Part shown: positions 8,954-16,754 of the stretch, in pieces
Position numbering within the stretch: the first letter of the stretch is position 1
How the letters are laid out: the number at the start of each line of letters is the position of its first letter
Source of the DNA: Streptomyces sp. CBMA123
GTDB taxonomy: Bacteria; Actinomycetota; Actinomycetes; Streptomycetales; Streptomycetaceae
Reading direction: 5' to 3'
DNA length: 40,071 bases
Assembly (NCBI RefSeq): GCF_014596465.1
Contig: NZ_MECK01000613.1
Span: forward strand, 1-40,071
Notes under the pieces: generated by a model
Databases searched by the model: none
Told to the model about the DNA's origin: nothing
The model's input: the letters and a program-made list of their open reading frames with translations, nothing else
Made by a program: the position numbers and the translations under genes

Positions 8954-9883
8954 ATGGGCGAGCGAAGCGATCATCCGCAGGGGCCGGGCGCGGCGGAGTA
9001 CTCCGACGCGCCGGAGATCGAGGCGACGGTGGTGCTGGGCCTGCGGATCACCGACTGGCCGGCGCTGCGCGCGGCCGCGATCAGGGCCGTCGAGGAACTG
9101 GACTTCGAGGGCATCGACCCGGCGGGCCAGCGCCGTGAACTGCTGCGCGAGGTGGCCGAGGACGCCAACGCGGCGCTCGGCGCACTGCTGCACCCCGACC
9201 GGCTGGTGGCCGCGATCCCCGGGGTGGAGGCGATCGGCGGCACGCTGGAGATCAGCGTCACCGAGGACTTCACCCCGGACTTCGCCGAACTGTTCCCGCT
9301 GGACGGCGAGGAGGAGGACGGCGGCGCGGGCGCGGACTGGACCCTCACCCCGCGCACCGCCTGCCTGCTGCACGCCCAGCTGCTCGGCCTGGCCGACGCC
9401 GCCTACGACGACCTCGACGAACACGGGGACGACCCGGTCGTCGACGGCGAGGACGTCGACTGGACGGTCTTCGCCCGGCTGCCCCAGCGCACGTGGCGGC
9501 TGCACCGCGGCTGGCGGCGCACCATGGCCCGCGCCTTCGACGACCTGGCCGACGACCTCGCGCTCGGCGAATGGCCGCTGCCGCGCTGCCTGGCCGAGGA
9601 ACTCGCGCTGCGGATGGCCCTGTTGGACGCCCGGACCCTGCTGGGCTCCCAGCCCGAATCGGTGGCCGACATGATGGGCGACCTCCCGGCCGATCTCTAC
9701 GACTACGACTGGGACGGCTGCCACGACGAACTGTTCGGCGCGTACGGGCCGGACGACGGGGACCCGGAGCTCGGCGCGGAGCAGCGCACCGAACTGCTGC
9801 TGGCCGCGACGCACCCCGAGGGATGGTTCCTGATCTACGAGGACGCGGAGGAGCGGGACCCGCAGCGCGGCTACCGGCGCTGA
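8954..9883 (+). CDS. Conserved-looking acidic protein of unknown function
   Basis: A 309-residue cytoplasmic protein I do not recognise. It is acidic throughout, with Asp/Glu clusters (LDGEEEDGG, YDDLDEHGDD, YDYDWDGC), a helix-rich middle (RLHRGWRRTMARAFDDLADD) and no membrane segment or signal peptide. Codon use is that of a real gene. ATG 8954 is chosen because homologous-looking sequence begins soon after and a TACCGT -10 box lies 6 bases upstream, suggesting a leaderless mRNA. The frame is open further upstream but without a ribosome-binding site. Confidence 0.8.
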   Translation: MGERSDHPQGPGAAEYSDAPEIEATVVLGLRITDWPALRAAAIRAVEELDFEGIDPAGQRRELLREVAEDANAALGALLHPDRLVAAIPGVEAIGGTLEISVTEDFTPDFAELFPLDGEEEDGGAGADWTLTPRTACLLHAQLLGLADAAYDDLDEHGDDPVVDGEDVDWTVFARLPQRTWRLHRGWRRTMARAFDDLADDLALGEWPLPRCLAEELALRMALLDARTLLGSQPESVADMMGDLPADLYDYDWDGCHDELFGAYGPDDGDPELGAEQRTELLLAATHPEGWFLIYEDAEERDPQRGYRR

Positions 9884-9909
9884 GCGGGCGTCGGTCGGGG
9901 GCCGGGGGC

Positions 9910-9915
9910 TAGGCT
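9910..9915 (+). promoter_or_regulatory. Putative -10 of a leaderless promoter
   Basis: TAGGCT lies exactly 6 bases before ATG 9922. No ribosome-binding site separates them, so transcription probably starts at the codon. No clear -35 match. Confidence 0.55.
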
Positions 9916-9921
9916 GCCGAC

Positions 9922-10488
9922 ATGTCCGATGTGTCTGGTGTGCGCGGTGTGCCCTCGGGGGATTCGGGCCCGGGGGAGTCGGGTTCGGGCGGGCCGGGAT
10001 CAGGTGGGCCGGGTTCGGTCGGGCCGGGGACGGCGGTGGACGAGTCGGCGCTGGGGCGGATCGCGCTCGGGCTGGACGGTGTGCGGGCGGCGCAGCGCGG
10101 GCGGACCGCCGAGGCGCGGACCAGCTTCGAGGCCCTGTGGGACGAACTGGGCGAGCGGGACGTCTTCCACCGCTGCGTCCTGGCGCACTATCTGGCCGAC
10201 CTGCAGGACGACCCCCGGGCCGAACTGGAGTGGGACCGGCGGGCCCTCGCGGCGGCCGACTCGCTGACCGCCGAGCGCGCCGCGACGTACGAGTCCGCCC
10301 TCCAGGTGCGGGCCTTCTACCCCTCGCTGCACCTCAACCTGGCCTCCGACCACCTCAAGCTCGGGGAGCCCGACCTGGCGCGCGAGCAGCTGGAACGGGC
10401 GGTGCGGAGCCTGGACGCGCTGCCGGAGGACGCGTACAGCGCGGGGATCCGGGCGGCGGTGGACGAGCTGCGGCAGCGGCTGCGCTGA
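9922..10488 (+). CDS. TPR-type helical repeat protein
   Basis: A 188-residue cytoplasmic protein. The first 40 residues are a Gly/Ser/Pro-rich low-complexity tail with GSGGPGSGGPG repeats. The rest is a set of paired helices with TPR-like pattern (GRTAEARTSFEALWDEL; LHLNLASDHLKLGEPDLARE; LRQRLR at the end), consistent with a protein-protein interaction scaffold. No enzyme motif. A leaderless start is suggested by TAGGCT 6 bases upstream. Partner unknown. Confidence 0.82.
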   Translation: MSDVSGVRGVPSGDSGPGESGSGGPGSGGPGSVGPGTAVDESALGRIALGLDGVRAAQRGRTAEARTSFEALWDELGERDVFHRCVLAHYLADLQDDPRAELEWDRRALAAADSLTAERAATYESALQVRAFYPSLHLNLASDHLKLGEPDLAREQLERAVRSLDALPEDAYSAGIRAAVDELRQRLR

Positions 10489-10533
10489 GCAGCGACCGCC
10501 GGGCCCGGGGCGCGGTACGGAGGTGGTGCGGGC

Positions 10534-10569
10534 GGGGTGCGGGGGTGGGCCGGGGCGGTGGGGGTGGGG
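10534..10569 (+). other. Potential G-quadruplex in promoter region
   Basis: Six runs of 3-5 G (10534-10537, 10541-10545, 10547-10549, 10552-10555, 10560-10564, 10566-10569) separated by 1-4 bases on the coding strand, ending 4 bases before the putative -10 of the next gene. Confidence 0.5.
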
Positions 10570-10573
10570 CTGG

Positions 10574-10579
10574 CATGCT
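10574..10579 (+). promoter_or_regulatory. Possible -10 of a leaderless promoter
   Basis: CATGCT sits 6 bases before GTG 10586, the same spacing as at 8942 and 9910. It is a weaker match because the first T is missing. Confidence 0.3.
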
Positions 10580-10585
10580 GGACGG

Positions 10586-11338
10586 GTGACTTCTCCGTTC
10601 GATGACCCGGCCCCCGTTCCCGCCCCCGGCGCCGTTCCCGACCCCCAGGACCGCGACGAGCGACCGCAGTACGTGCTGCCGCTGGTCGTCCGGCTGGAGA
10701 AGGCGACGCCGCCAGGGCGGACGGACGCGCTGGAGACCTCGGCGCGGGCGGTGCTGACGCTGCTCGCCGACCCCCGGGTGACCGAGGTGGACGGGGAGTG
10801 GGCGGAGCGGGTCGCGGCCTGGGAGGACGCCCGGATCCGCAAGGTGGTCCGGCGGGCCCGGGGCGGGGAGTGGCGCCGGGCCGGGGAGCTGCCCGGCATC
10901 ACGGTGCGGGGGCGGGAGGCGGAGGTGCGGGTGTTCCCGCCGATCCCGTTGGACGGCTGGCCGAAGGAACTCGCCAAGTTGCAGGTCTCCGGGACGGACT
11001 TGGAGGAGACCGCCGAGGTCGGCGCGCCCGAGCCGGGGCTGCCGGTGCTGTGGCTCAACCCGGGGCTGGAGATGAGCGCGGGCAAGACCATGGCCCAGAC
11101 CGGCCATGCGGCGCAGCTCGCCTGGTGGCGGCTGGACGAGGCACAGCGCAAGGAGTGGGCGGAGTCGGGCTTCGCGCTCGCGGTCCGCACGGCGGCGCCG
11201 GAGGTGTGGGAGGAGCTGGTCCGCAGCGAGCTGCCGGTGGTCCGGGACGCGGGCTTCACCGAGATCGCCCCCGGGCCGACCGTTGTGTTCGAAGGCGGCG
11301 AGCGCTACTGCCCCACCCCGCGCCTCCGGCGCCCGTGA
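10586..11338 (+). CDS. PTH2-like peptidyl-tRNA hydrolase domain protein
   Basis: A 250-residue protein whose C-terminal half carries the PTH2 fold: LWLNPGLEMSAGKTMAQTG followed by HAAQLAWW, matching the K..AAQ.sHA helix of archaeal/eukaryotic-type peptidyl-tRNA hydrolases, and a distal GPTVVFEGGE strand. PTH2 releases tRNA from stalled peptidyl-tRNA, but actinomycetes also have the bacterial Pth, so the activity of this version is uncertain. The N-terminal half (about 130 residues) has no family I can name. GTG 10586 follows a G-rich stretch and a possible -10 at 6 bases. The alternative upstream frame is unsupported. Confidence 0.78.
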   Translation: MTSPFDDPAPVPAPGAVPDPQDRDERPQYVLPLVVRLEKATPPGRTDALETSARAVLTLLADPRVTEVDGEWAERVAAWEDARIRKVVRRARGGEWRRAGELPGITVRGREAEVRVFPPIPLDGWPKELAKLQVSGTDLEETAEVGAPEPGLPVLWLNPGLEMSAGKTMAQTGHAAQLAWWRLDEAQRKEWAESGFALAVRTAAPEVWEELVRSELPVVRDAGFTEIAPGPTVVFEGGERYCPTPRLRRP

Positions 11339-11349
11339 ACGCCCCGCTC

Positions 11350-11403
11350 TGACCCCGGCATCCTGACCCCGGCATCCTGGCCCCGGCGTCCTGACCCCGG
11401 GAT
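11350..11403 (+). repeat. 14-bp tandem repeat after the PTH2-like gene
   Basis: Two exact copies of TGACCCCGGCATCC (11350-11363, 11364-11377), one with two changes (11378-11391) and a partial fourth copy. It begins 11 bases after the stop codon. Confidence 0.75.
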
Positions 11404-11455
11404 GGCGATGTAGCAGGTCAGGTGCGCGCGTTCCCGGCAGTCGCATGCCCCGGCC

Positions 11456-11501
11456 GGGCCTTCGTGGAGGGGCGGGGGTGGCGCTCCCCCCCACGAGGCC
11501 C
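11456..11501. terminator. Bidirectional terminator hairpin
   Basis: Arms GGGCC-TTCGTGG (11456-11467) and CCACGAGGCCC (11491-11501) pair with one bulged base, and the interior adds GGGGG/CCCCC pairing. It lies between the convergent PTH2-like and desaturase genes and ends 11 bases after the desaturase stop on the minus strand. Confidence 0.75.
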
Positions 11502-11512
11502 GGTACCGGGAA

Positions 11513-12631
11513 TCAGGCCGTGACGAGCTCCCGCTCGCGGCCCGGTGTCGTGACCTTGGGCTTCCTGTTCGGCAGCGAGAGCCGGAAGACCTTGTGCCAC
11601 GCGGAGAACACCTGCTTGGGCAGCGGCCCGGTGACGTACTCCAGCTCGTACTTCTCGAACAGCGCGCGCACCTTCACCGCGACCTCGGCGTAGCGGTTGC
11701 TCGGCAGGTCCGGGAACAGGTGGTGCTCGATCTGGTGCGACAGGTTGCCGGTCATGAAGTGCATGGCCTTGCTGCCGCTGATGTTCGCCGAGCCCATCAT
11801 CTGGCGCAGGTACCACTGGCCGCGCGTCTCGCCCTTGATCGACTGGCGCTCGAAGACCTGGACGCCCTCGGGGAAGTGCCCGCACATGATCACCGAGTGG
11901 GTCCAGATGTTGCGGACCAGGTTCGCGGTGAAGGTGGCGGCGAGCGTGGTGAGGAACGACGGGCCCGACAGCAGCGGGTGGATCACGTAGTCCTTGACCA
12001 CCTGCTTGCGGATCTTGCGGCCCACGGCCTTGGCCCGCTCGCGGAACTGCGGGTCCTTGCGGCGGCGCTTCTGCAGGTTCTTGCCGAGCTCCAGGTCGTA
12101 CGCCGCGATGCCGTACTCGAAGAAGCAGGCGTTGAGGAAGTTCCACAGCGGCTGGCCGAGGTGGAACGGGTGCCACTTCTGGTCCTCGTCGACGCGCATG
12201 ATGCCGTAGCCGAGGTCGTTGTCCTTGCCGATCACGTTGGTGTACGTGTGGTGCAGCTCGTTGTGCGAGTGCTTCCACTGCTCGGACGGCGCGACGTGAT
12301 CCCACTCCCAGGTGGTGGAGTGGATCTTCGGGTCCCGCATCCAGTCCCACTGGCCGTGCAGGACGTTGTGGCCGATCTCCATGTTGTCCATGATCTTCGC
12401 CACGGACAGCCCGGCGGTGCCGAGCAGCCACGCGGGCGGGAAGATCGAGAACAGCAGCACGCCCCTGCTGGCCAGCTCGAGCTTGCGCTGCGCCGAGATG
12501 ACCTTGCGGATGTAGGCGGCGTCCTTCTCGCCGCGGGCGGCGATCACCTCGTCGCGGATCGCGTCCAGCTCGCGGCCGAGCTCCTCGATCTGCTCCGCGG
12601 TCAGGTGGGCGGTGGGGTCGATGGCGGTCAA
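11513..12631 (-). CDS. Membrane fatty acid desaturase (DesA3-like)
   Basis: Integral-membrane diiron desaturase that introduces a double bond into acyl chains, probably acyl-CoA. The three His boxes are visible: GHNVLHG (H88, H92), HSHNELHH (about 121-128) and HQIEHHLFP near residue 290. Hydrophobic segments surround them. The start is TTG 12631, with AGAGG 5 bases upstream; it gives 372 residues, normal for the DesA3 group. It follows the reductase gene by 8 bases, so the two form an operon. The pair parallels mycobacterial DesA3 with its oxidoreductase partner Rv3230c. Confidence 0.93.
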   Translation of the reverse strand: MTAIDPTAHLTAEQIEELGRELDAIRDEVIAARGEKDAAYIRKVISAQRKLELASRGVLLFSIFPPAWLLGTAGLSVAKIMDNMEIGHNVLHGQWDWMRDPKIHSTTWEWDHVAPSEQWKHSHNELHHTYTNVIGKDNDLGYGIMRVDEDQKWHPFHLGQPLWNFLNACFFEYGIAAYDLELGKNLQKRRRKDPQFRERAKAVGRKIRKQVVKDYVIHPLLSGPSFLTTLAATFTANLVRNIWTHSVIMCGHFPEGVQVFERQSIKGETRGQWYLRQMMGSANISGSKAMHFMTGNLSHQIEHHLFPDLPSNRYAEVAVKVRALFEKYELEYVTGPLPKQVFSAWHKVFRLSLPNRKPKVTTPGRERELVTA

Positions 12632-12639
12632 GGTGCCTC

Positions 12640-13695
12640 TTACCGTTCGATGTCGCAGGGGCCCGCCGCGGCGGACACGCAGGTCTGGATGAGGACGCCC
12701 GGCTCGGCCTCGGTGATGTCGCCGGTGCGCAGGTCGCGGACGGCGCCCGCCTTGAGCGGCGTGACGCAGCCGAAGCAGATGCCCATGCGGCACCCGGAGG
12801 GCATGAGCACACCGGCTTCCTCGCCGATGTCCAGCAACGGCGTGGCGCCGTCCGCGTCGACGGTCTTGCCGGTGGCGCTGAACGTGACCTCGCCGCCGTC
12901 GCCGGCGACGACGATGCGGGGGCGGAACCGTTCGGTGTGCAGGCGCTCCTGGAAGCCGTGCTCGGTCCAGTGCTCCTCTGCGGCGTCGAGCAGGCCCGCG
13001 GGCCCGCAGGCCCAGGTCTCGCGCTCGGCCCAGTCGGGCACGAGTTCGCCGAGACGGGCGATGTCGAGCGTGCCGTCCGTGGCGGTGTGCACCTCGGTGA
13101 GGCGAAGCTTCTGGTCCGCGACCAGGCCGTGCAGTTCGGTGCGGAAGATCACGTCCTGCGGCTGCGGCGCGCAGTGGACCATGACGGCGTCGTCGAACTC
13201 GGTGTCGCGCAGCATGCCCATCACGGGCGTGATGCCGCTGCCGGCCGTCAGGTAGAGCACCTTGGCGGGCTTGGCCCGCGGCAGCACGAAGTCACCGGTC
13301 GGCTGGTCGAGCTGGATCAGCGTGCCCGGTGTCGCCCTGCGGACGAGGTGGTTGCTGACCTTGCCGTCCGGGATCGCCTTCACGGTGATCGTGATGCGGC
13401 CGTCCCGGCGGTTCGTCGGCGAGGTGATGGAGTAGGCACGCCACAGGCGCTTCCCGTCGACGTCGACCCCGATCCGCACGTACTGACCGGCCGTGTGGCC
13501 GCGCCAGCCCCGTCCCGGCCTGATCACGACGGTCGCCGCGTCAGCCGTCTCGGGGTGCACGGCCTCGATGCGCCCACGCAGGTCGGCGCCCGCACGCAGC
13601 GGGCTGACCAGGTCGAGGTAGTCCGACGGCAGCAGCGGCGTCGTGACCATCTCCAGCAGCTTCCATGCCCTGCTGCGGAGGGCTGCACTCGTCAT
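12640..13695 (-). CDS. Ferredoxin reductase supplying the desaturase
   Basis: A 351-residue NAD(P)H:FAD:2Fe-2S reductase. FAD domain with RAYSITSP (about residues 95-102), nucleotide domain with TAGSGITPVMG and ACGPAGLLD, and a C-terminal ferredoxin domain with CRMGICFGC plus a later Cys in IQTCVS. This fold delivers electrons directly to a membrane desaturase, and gene order (reductase then desaturase, 8-base gap) supports that. The ATG at 13695 has GGAG just upstream. A longer open frame continues to 14343 but runs antisense through the regulator gene. Confidence 0.93.
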   Translation of the reverse strand: MTSAALRSRAWKLLEMVTTPLLPSDYLDLVSPLRAGADLRGRIEAVHPETADAATVVIRPGRGWRGHTAGQYVRIGVDVDGKRLWRAYSITSPTNRRDGRITITVKAIPDGKVSNHLVRRATPGTLIQLDQPTGDFVLPRAKPAKVLYLTAGSGITPVMGMLRDTEFDDAVMVHCAPQPQDVIFRTELHGLVADQKLRLTEVHTATDGTLDIARLGELVPDWAERETWACGPAGLLDAAEEHWTEHGFQERLHTERFRPRIVVAGDGGEVTFSATGKTVDADGATPLLDIGEEAGVLMPSGCRMGICFGCVTPLKAGAVRDLRTGDITEAEPGVLIQTCVSAAAGPCDIER

Positions 13696-13720
13696 GACTC
13701 CAGCTTGCTGCGCCTCAGGG

Positions 13721-13747
13721 CGTAAAGTCCTGACCGTAGGACGTAAA
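13721..13747. promoter_or_regulatory. Candidate operator between reductase and regulator genes
   Basis: In the 87-base divergent spacer, CGTAAA occurs at 13721 and again at 13742, 21 bases (two helical turns) apart. Between them is a perfect inverted repeat, GTCCT-N6-AGGAC (13727-13742). Position suggests binding of the neighbouring regulator. Confidence 0.5.
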
Positions 13748-13782
13748 TCTGCTCGGATGAATTGTTCGCAGGGAACAAGAAC

Positions 13783-14931
13783 ATGAGCCATGCAACCCGA
13801 AGGGCCAGCGAACTGGTCCTGGACGAGACGACGGTCACCGCGCTTCGGGCCGCGCTGACGGCCACCGCCGACGAGGTCGTCGAGGCGATCATCGACGAAG
13901 TCCCTCCCTATGCCAACGCCCTTTCGGGCCGCATGGGCGGCACCATCCGCCGAGCCGTCCGCACCGCCCTGGGGCACTACCTGGACCTCGCGAGCGGGAA
14001 CGCCACGGGTGGCGACGCCGGTGACGCGGCCTACGAGCTGGGCCGCGGCGAGGTGCGCGACGGCCGTTCGATGGACGCCCTGCTCGGCGCCTACCGCGTC
14101 GGCGCCCGCGTGGCCTGGCGATGCCTGGCAGCGGGTGCCGTACCCGCAGGTCTGCCCGCCGCCGAGGTCGCCAAGTTCGCCGAACTGACCTTCGCCTACA
14201 TCGACGAACTCTCCGCCGCGAGCGCCGCGGGCCATGCCGACGAACTGGCCGCCCGGGGCAGGGCCCACGAGCGCCACCTGGAACACCTGGCCCGCGACCT
14301 CCTCGCCGGCGCGAGCCCGGAGGTGTTGCTGGCCGCTGTTCAACGGGCCGGGTGGCAGCCCCCGGTTTCGCTGACCGCGGTCCTGCTGCCCGCGGCCCAG
14401 GCCCGGCCCGCCTACCGCGCGCTCGACCCGAGCACTCTCGTGCTCGACGATCTGCCGGACGCCACCGGTGTCCTGCTCGTCCCCGACGCCGAACGATCAC
14501 ACCTCTTGCGGCAGCTGACCGACCGCACCGCCGTGGTCGGCCCGGCACGGCCATGGACTCGTGCGTCCGCCTCGTACGCACGAGCCCTACGCGCGCGCTC
14601 CCTCTCCGCCGATATTCGCGACACCGAGGACCACCTGCCCGAGCTGGTGCTGAGCGCCGACGTGGACGCGTTCGCAGACCTGCGTGCCCGAGCCCTCGCA
14701 CCGTTGCGGACCTTGCCCGTCGCGACCGCGCGGCGGCTGGAGGAGACGTTGCGGGCGTGGCTGCTGCACCAGGGCAGGCGGGACGAGGTGGCGGCGGAGT
14801 TGTTCGTCCATCCTCAGACAGTCCGGTACCGGATGTCGCAGCTGCGGGAGCTGTTTCCGGATCTCGCATCGCCACACCGGGTCCTCGAACTGACCCTGGC
14901 GGTGGGGCTTCGGGTGTGCTTGCCGGAGTAG
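13783..14931 (+). CDS. PucR/CdaR-type transcriptional regulator
   Basis: A 382-residue regulator. The C-terminal HTH_30-type domain is clear: ETLRAWLLHQGRRDEVAAEL, then the recognition helix region HPQTVRYRMSQLRELF and HRVLELTLAVGLRV. The N-terminal 160 residues form an all-helical sensory domain with RGEVRDGRSMDALLGAYRVG, a pattern common in this group; the ligand is unknown. ATG 13783 has AGGGAA about 8 bases upstream; an in-frame TTG at 13762 is less likely. It is divergent from the desaturase operon, so it probably controls it. Confidence 0.88.
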   Translation: MSHATRRASELVLDETTVTALRAALTATADEVVEAIIDEVPPYANALSGRMGGTIRRAVRTALGHYLDLASGNATGGDAGDAAYELGRGEVRDGRSMDALLGAYRVGARVAWRCLAAGAVPAGLPAAEVAKFAELTFAYIDELSAASAAGHADELAARGRAHERHLEHLARDLLAGASPEVLLAAVQRAGWQPPVSLTAVLLPAAQARPAYRALDPSTLVLDDLPDATGVLLVPDAERSHLLRQLTDRTAVVGPARPWTRASASYARALRARSLSADIRDTEDHLPELVLSADVDAFADLRARALAPLRTLPVATARRLEETLRAWLLHQGRRDEVAAELFVHPQTVRYRMSQLRELFPDLASPHRVLELTLAVGLRVCLPE

Positions 14932-15178
14932 TAGCCGCGAAGTCGCTCGGTCTCCCCCGAGTCCACGCCGACCAGGGTGCCCGACGCCCGACGTGCAGAC
15001 CAAGATCAATGCAACCCGAACAACCCTCCCTGTCCACCTTGCGCGTTCAGGTGCTCCTCGGCTTCGCCGCCGCCTGCGTGATGAACCTGGGCAAGAGGTA
15101 GGCCCGGCGAAGACGACGAAGCCCCGACCGGCAACGGATGGGCCCCGTCACGCCACCCTGACCGCACCCCTCTGGCTG
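14932..15178. other. Convergent spacer without a supported gene
   Basis: Between the regulator and the heptad run near the exporter gene. A 30-codon frame at 15009-15101 has no ribosome-binding site. A short inverted sequence around GCGAAGACGACGAAGC (about 15107-15123) may weakly terminate the regulator transcript. Nothing else seen. Confidence 0.4.
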
Positions 15179-15234
15179 TCATCTGTTCGCCGTCGTCCGT
15201 CAGTCGTCAGTCGTCAGTCCTCCGGTGTCCGTCC
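15179..15234 (-). repeat. Heptad-repeat element D (half element, minus orientation)
   Basis: Eight consecutive 7-base units on the + strand: TCATCTG, TTCGCCG, TCGTCCG, TCAGTCG, TCAGTCG, TCAGTCC, TCCGGTG, TCCGTCC. Read on the minus strand they follow the stop codon of the permease gene by 9 bases, as the other elements follow plus-strand genes. No opposing arm, so no stem. Confidence 0.6.
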
Positions 15235-15243
15235 GACGCTCGC

Positions 15244-15993
15244 CTACGCGTCCGAGGTCTGGTGCCGGCGCATCGCCCGCAGGCCGCCGTACACGGCCGC
15301 GGCTGTCCAGAGTGCCATGATCAGCAGTCCCGTCCAGTGCCCGTAGTGGACGTCCGGCTCCGCCTGGGTGCGCATCGCGTACAGGCCGGCCCGGTCGGGC
15401 AGGAACTGGCCCGCTTCGCGGACGCCGGGGATCGCGGCCAGCCAGGTGGTGCCGAGGAAGACCATCGGGGTGAGCAGTCCGAGGGCCGCGCTGAAGTTGC
15501 CCAGCATCGCGGTCAGCCCGAGGCAGAGCAGCACCATCAGCGGGTGGTAGAGCACTCCGGCCAGGAAGCTGCGGGCCAGACCGGGGGTGGAGAGGTCCAG
15601 CCCGGCCGTGGCGTCGACGGCGAGGAAGCAGCACGCGGTCGTGACCAGGCCCAGCAGCAGGCCCAGTCCGGCGCCGAGGGCGAGCTTGGCGCCGTACAGT
15701 CGCCCGCGCCCGGGGACGGCGGTGAGCGAGGTGCCGATCATGCGGGTGTTGAACTCCTGCCCGATCAGCAGGATCCCGAGGCAGGCCACCGCGACGTGGC
15801 CGAACAGCAGCCCGTAGTAGATCGTGTCGGCCGGGTCCTTGCCGGACCCGGGCGCCGGTGCGCCCTCGGACGCGCTGACGGCCGCGCTGACGCCGACGGT
15901 CAGCACCAGGGCGGTCAGCGGGGCCGCCCACTGTGAGGGCAGGGTGGTGAACTTGATCCGTTCGGCGCGCAGGGCGTTGCCGAAGCCGGGCAT
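15244..15993 (-). CDS. ABC-2 type exporter permease (second paralogue)
   Basis: A 249-residue integral membrane protein with six predicted hydrophobic segments. It shares with its neighbour the N-terminal ALRAERIK motif, the central GQEFNTRM, RGRLYGAKLALGA and a C-terminal GHWTGLLIMALW. It would form the membrane channel with the ATPase at 16751. Of two Met codons, 15993 is preferred: the ribosome-binding site AAGGAG is 8 bases from it and only 2 from the one at 15999. It follows its paralogue by 23 bases. Transported compound unknown. Confidence 0.88.
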   Translation of the reverse strand: MPGFGNALRAERIKFTTLPSQWAAPLTALVLTVGVSAAVSASEGAPAPGSGKDPADTIYYGLLFGHVAVACLGILLIGQEFNTRMIGTSLTAVPGRGRLYGAKLALGAGLGLLLGLVTTACCFLAVDATAGLDLSTPGLARSFLAGVLYHPLMVLLCLGLTAMLGNFSAALGLLTPMVFLGTTWLAAIPGVREAGQFLPDRAGLYAMRTQAEPDVHYGHWTGLLIMALWTAAAVYGGLRAMRRHQTSDA

Positions 15994-16016
15994 CCTCATC
16001 TCTCCTTCGCGCGAAG

Positions 16017-16754
16017 TCACTTGGCGCGCCGCAGGGCGCGCAGGCCGCCGTACACGGCCGCGCCCGTCCAGAGCGCCATGATCAGCAGTCCGGTCCAGTG
16101 CCCGTACACGGTGTGCGGGTCGTCGGTGTAGTGCAGTGCGTACTGGCCGGCCCGGTCGGGCAGGAACTGCACCACGTCCCGTGCGCCGGGTACGCCGGCG
16201 AGCAGGGGCGAGAGCAGGAAGACGGTCGGGCCCAGCAGGCCCATGGCGGCGGTGAGGTTGCCGAGCAGCGTGGTCGCCCCGAGGCAGAGCACCACCAGCA
16301 GCGCCGGGTAGAGCACTCCGGCCGTGGCCGCGCGGGCGAAGGCGGGGCCGTGCCACTCGGCGGGGACGGTGGCCGCGTACCCGGCGAAGGCGCCCGCCGT
16401 GCCGAGTGCGCCCGCGCCGAGGCCGATGAGGGCGCCCAACGCCAGTTTGGCGCCGTACAGTCGGCCGCGTCGGGGGACGGCGGTGAGCGAGACGTCGAGC
16501 ATCCGGGTGTTGAACTCCTGCCCGATCAGCAGGACTCCGAAGGCGACCAGGGCGGCCTGGCCGAAGTTGAGCCCGTAGAAGACGCCGATGCCCGGGTCGT
16601 CGGTGATGTTGTGGTCCTTGCCGCCGAGGGACGCGCCGACCCCGGCGGTGACGCCGGCGGTGAGCAGGACGGCGATCAGCGGCGGGAGCCAGAGCGAGCG
16701 GAGGGTGGTGAGCTTGATCCGTTCGGCGCGGAGGGCGCAGGCCAGGGCGTTCAT
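16017..16754 (-). CDS. ABC-2 type exporter permease (first paralogue)
   Basis: A 245-residue membrane protein, clearly a paralogue of the following permease, with the same LRAERIKLTTL opening, GQEFNTRM loop and GHWTGLLIMALW end. Six hydrophobic segments are visible. ATG 16754 overlaps the ATPase stop (ATGA), so it is co-translated. With the ATPase and second permease it makes a heterodimeric exporter of the antibiotic/peptide self-protection type; substrate not deducible. Confidence 0.9.
   Translation of the reverse strand: MNALACALRAERIKLTTLRSLWLPPLIAVLLTAGVTAGVGASLGGKDHNITDDPGIGVFYGLNFGQAALVAFGVLLIGQEFNTRMLDVSLTAVPRRGRLYGAKLALGALIGLGAGALGTAGAFAGYAATVPAEWHGPAFARAATAGVLYPALLVVLCLGATTLLGNLTAAMGLLGPTVFLLSPLLAGVPGARDVVQFLPDRAGQYALHYTDDPHTVYGHWTGLLIMALWTGAAVYGGLRALRRAK

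Noticed and set aside
13783..14343. Upstream extension of the ferredoxin reductase frame on the minus strand
   Set aside because: It lies antisense to the regulator gene. The reductase fold starts only at 13695, where GGAG precedes the ATG.
15009..15101. 30-codon plus-strand frame in the regulator/exporter spacer
   Set aside because: No ribosome-binding site, no family and no conserved context; kept only as a possibility.
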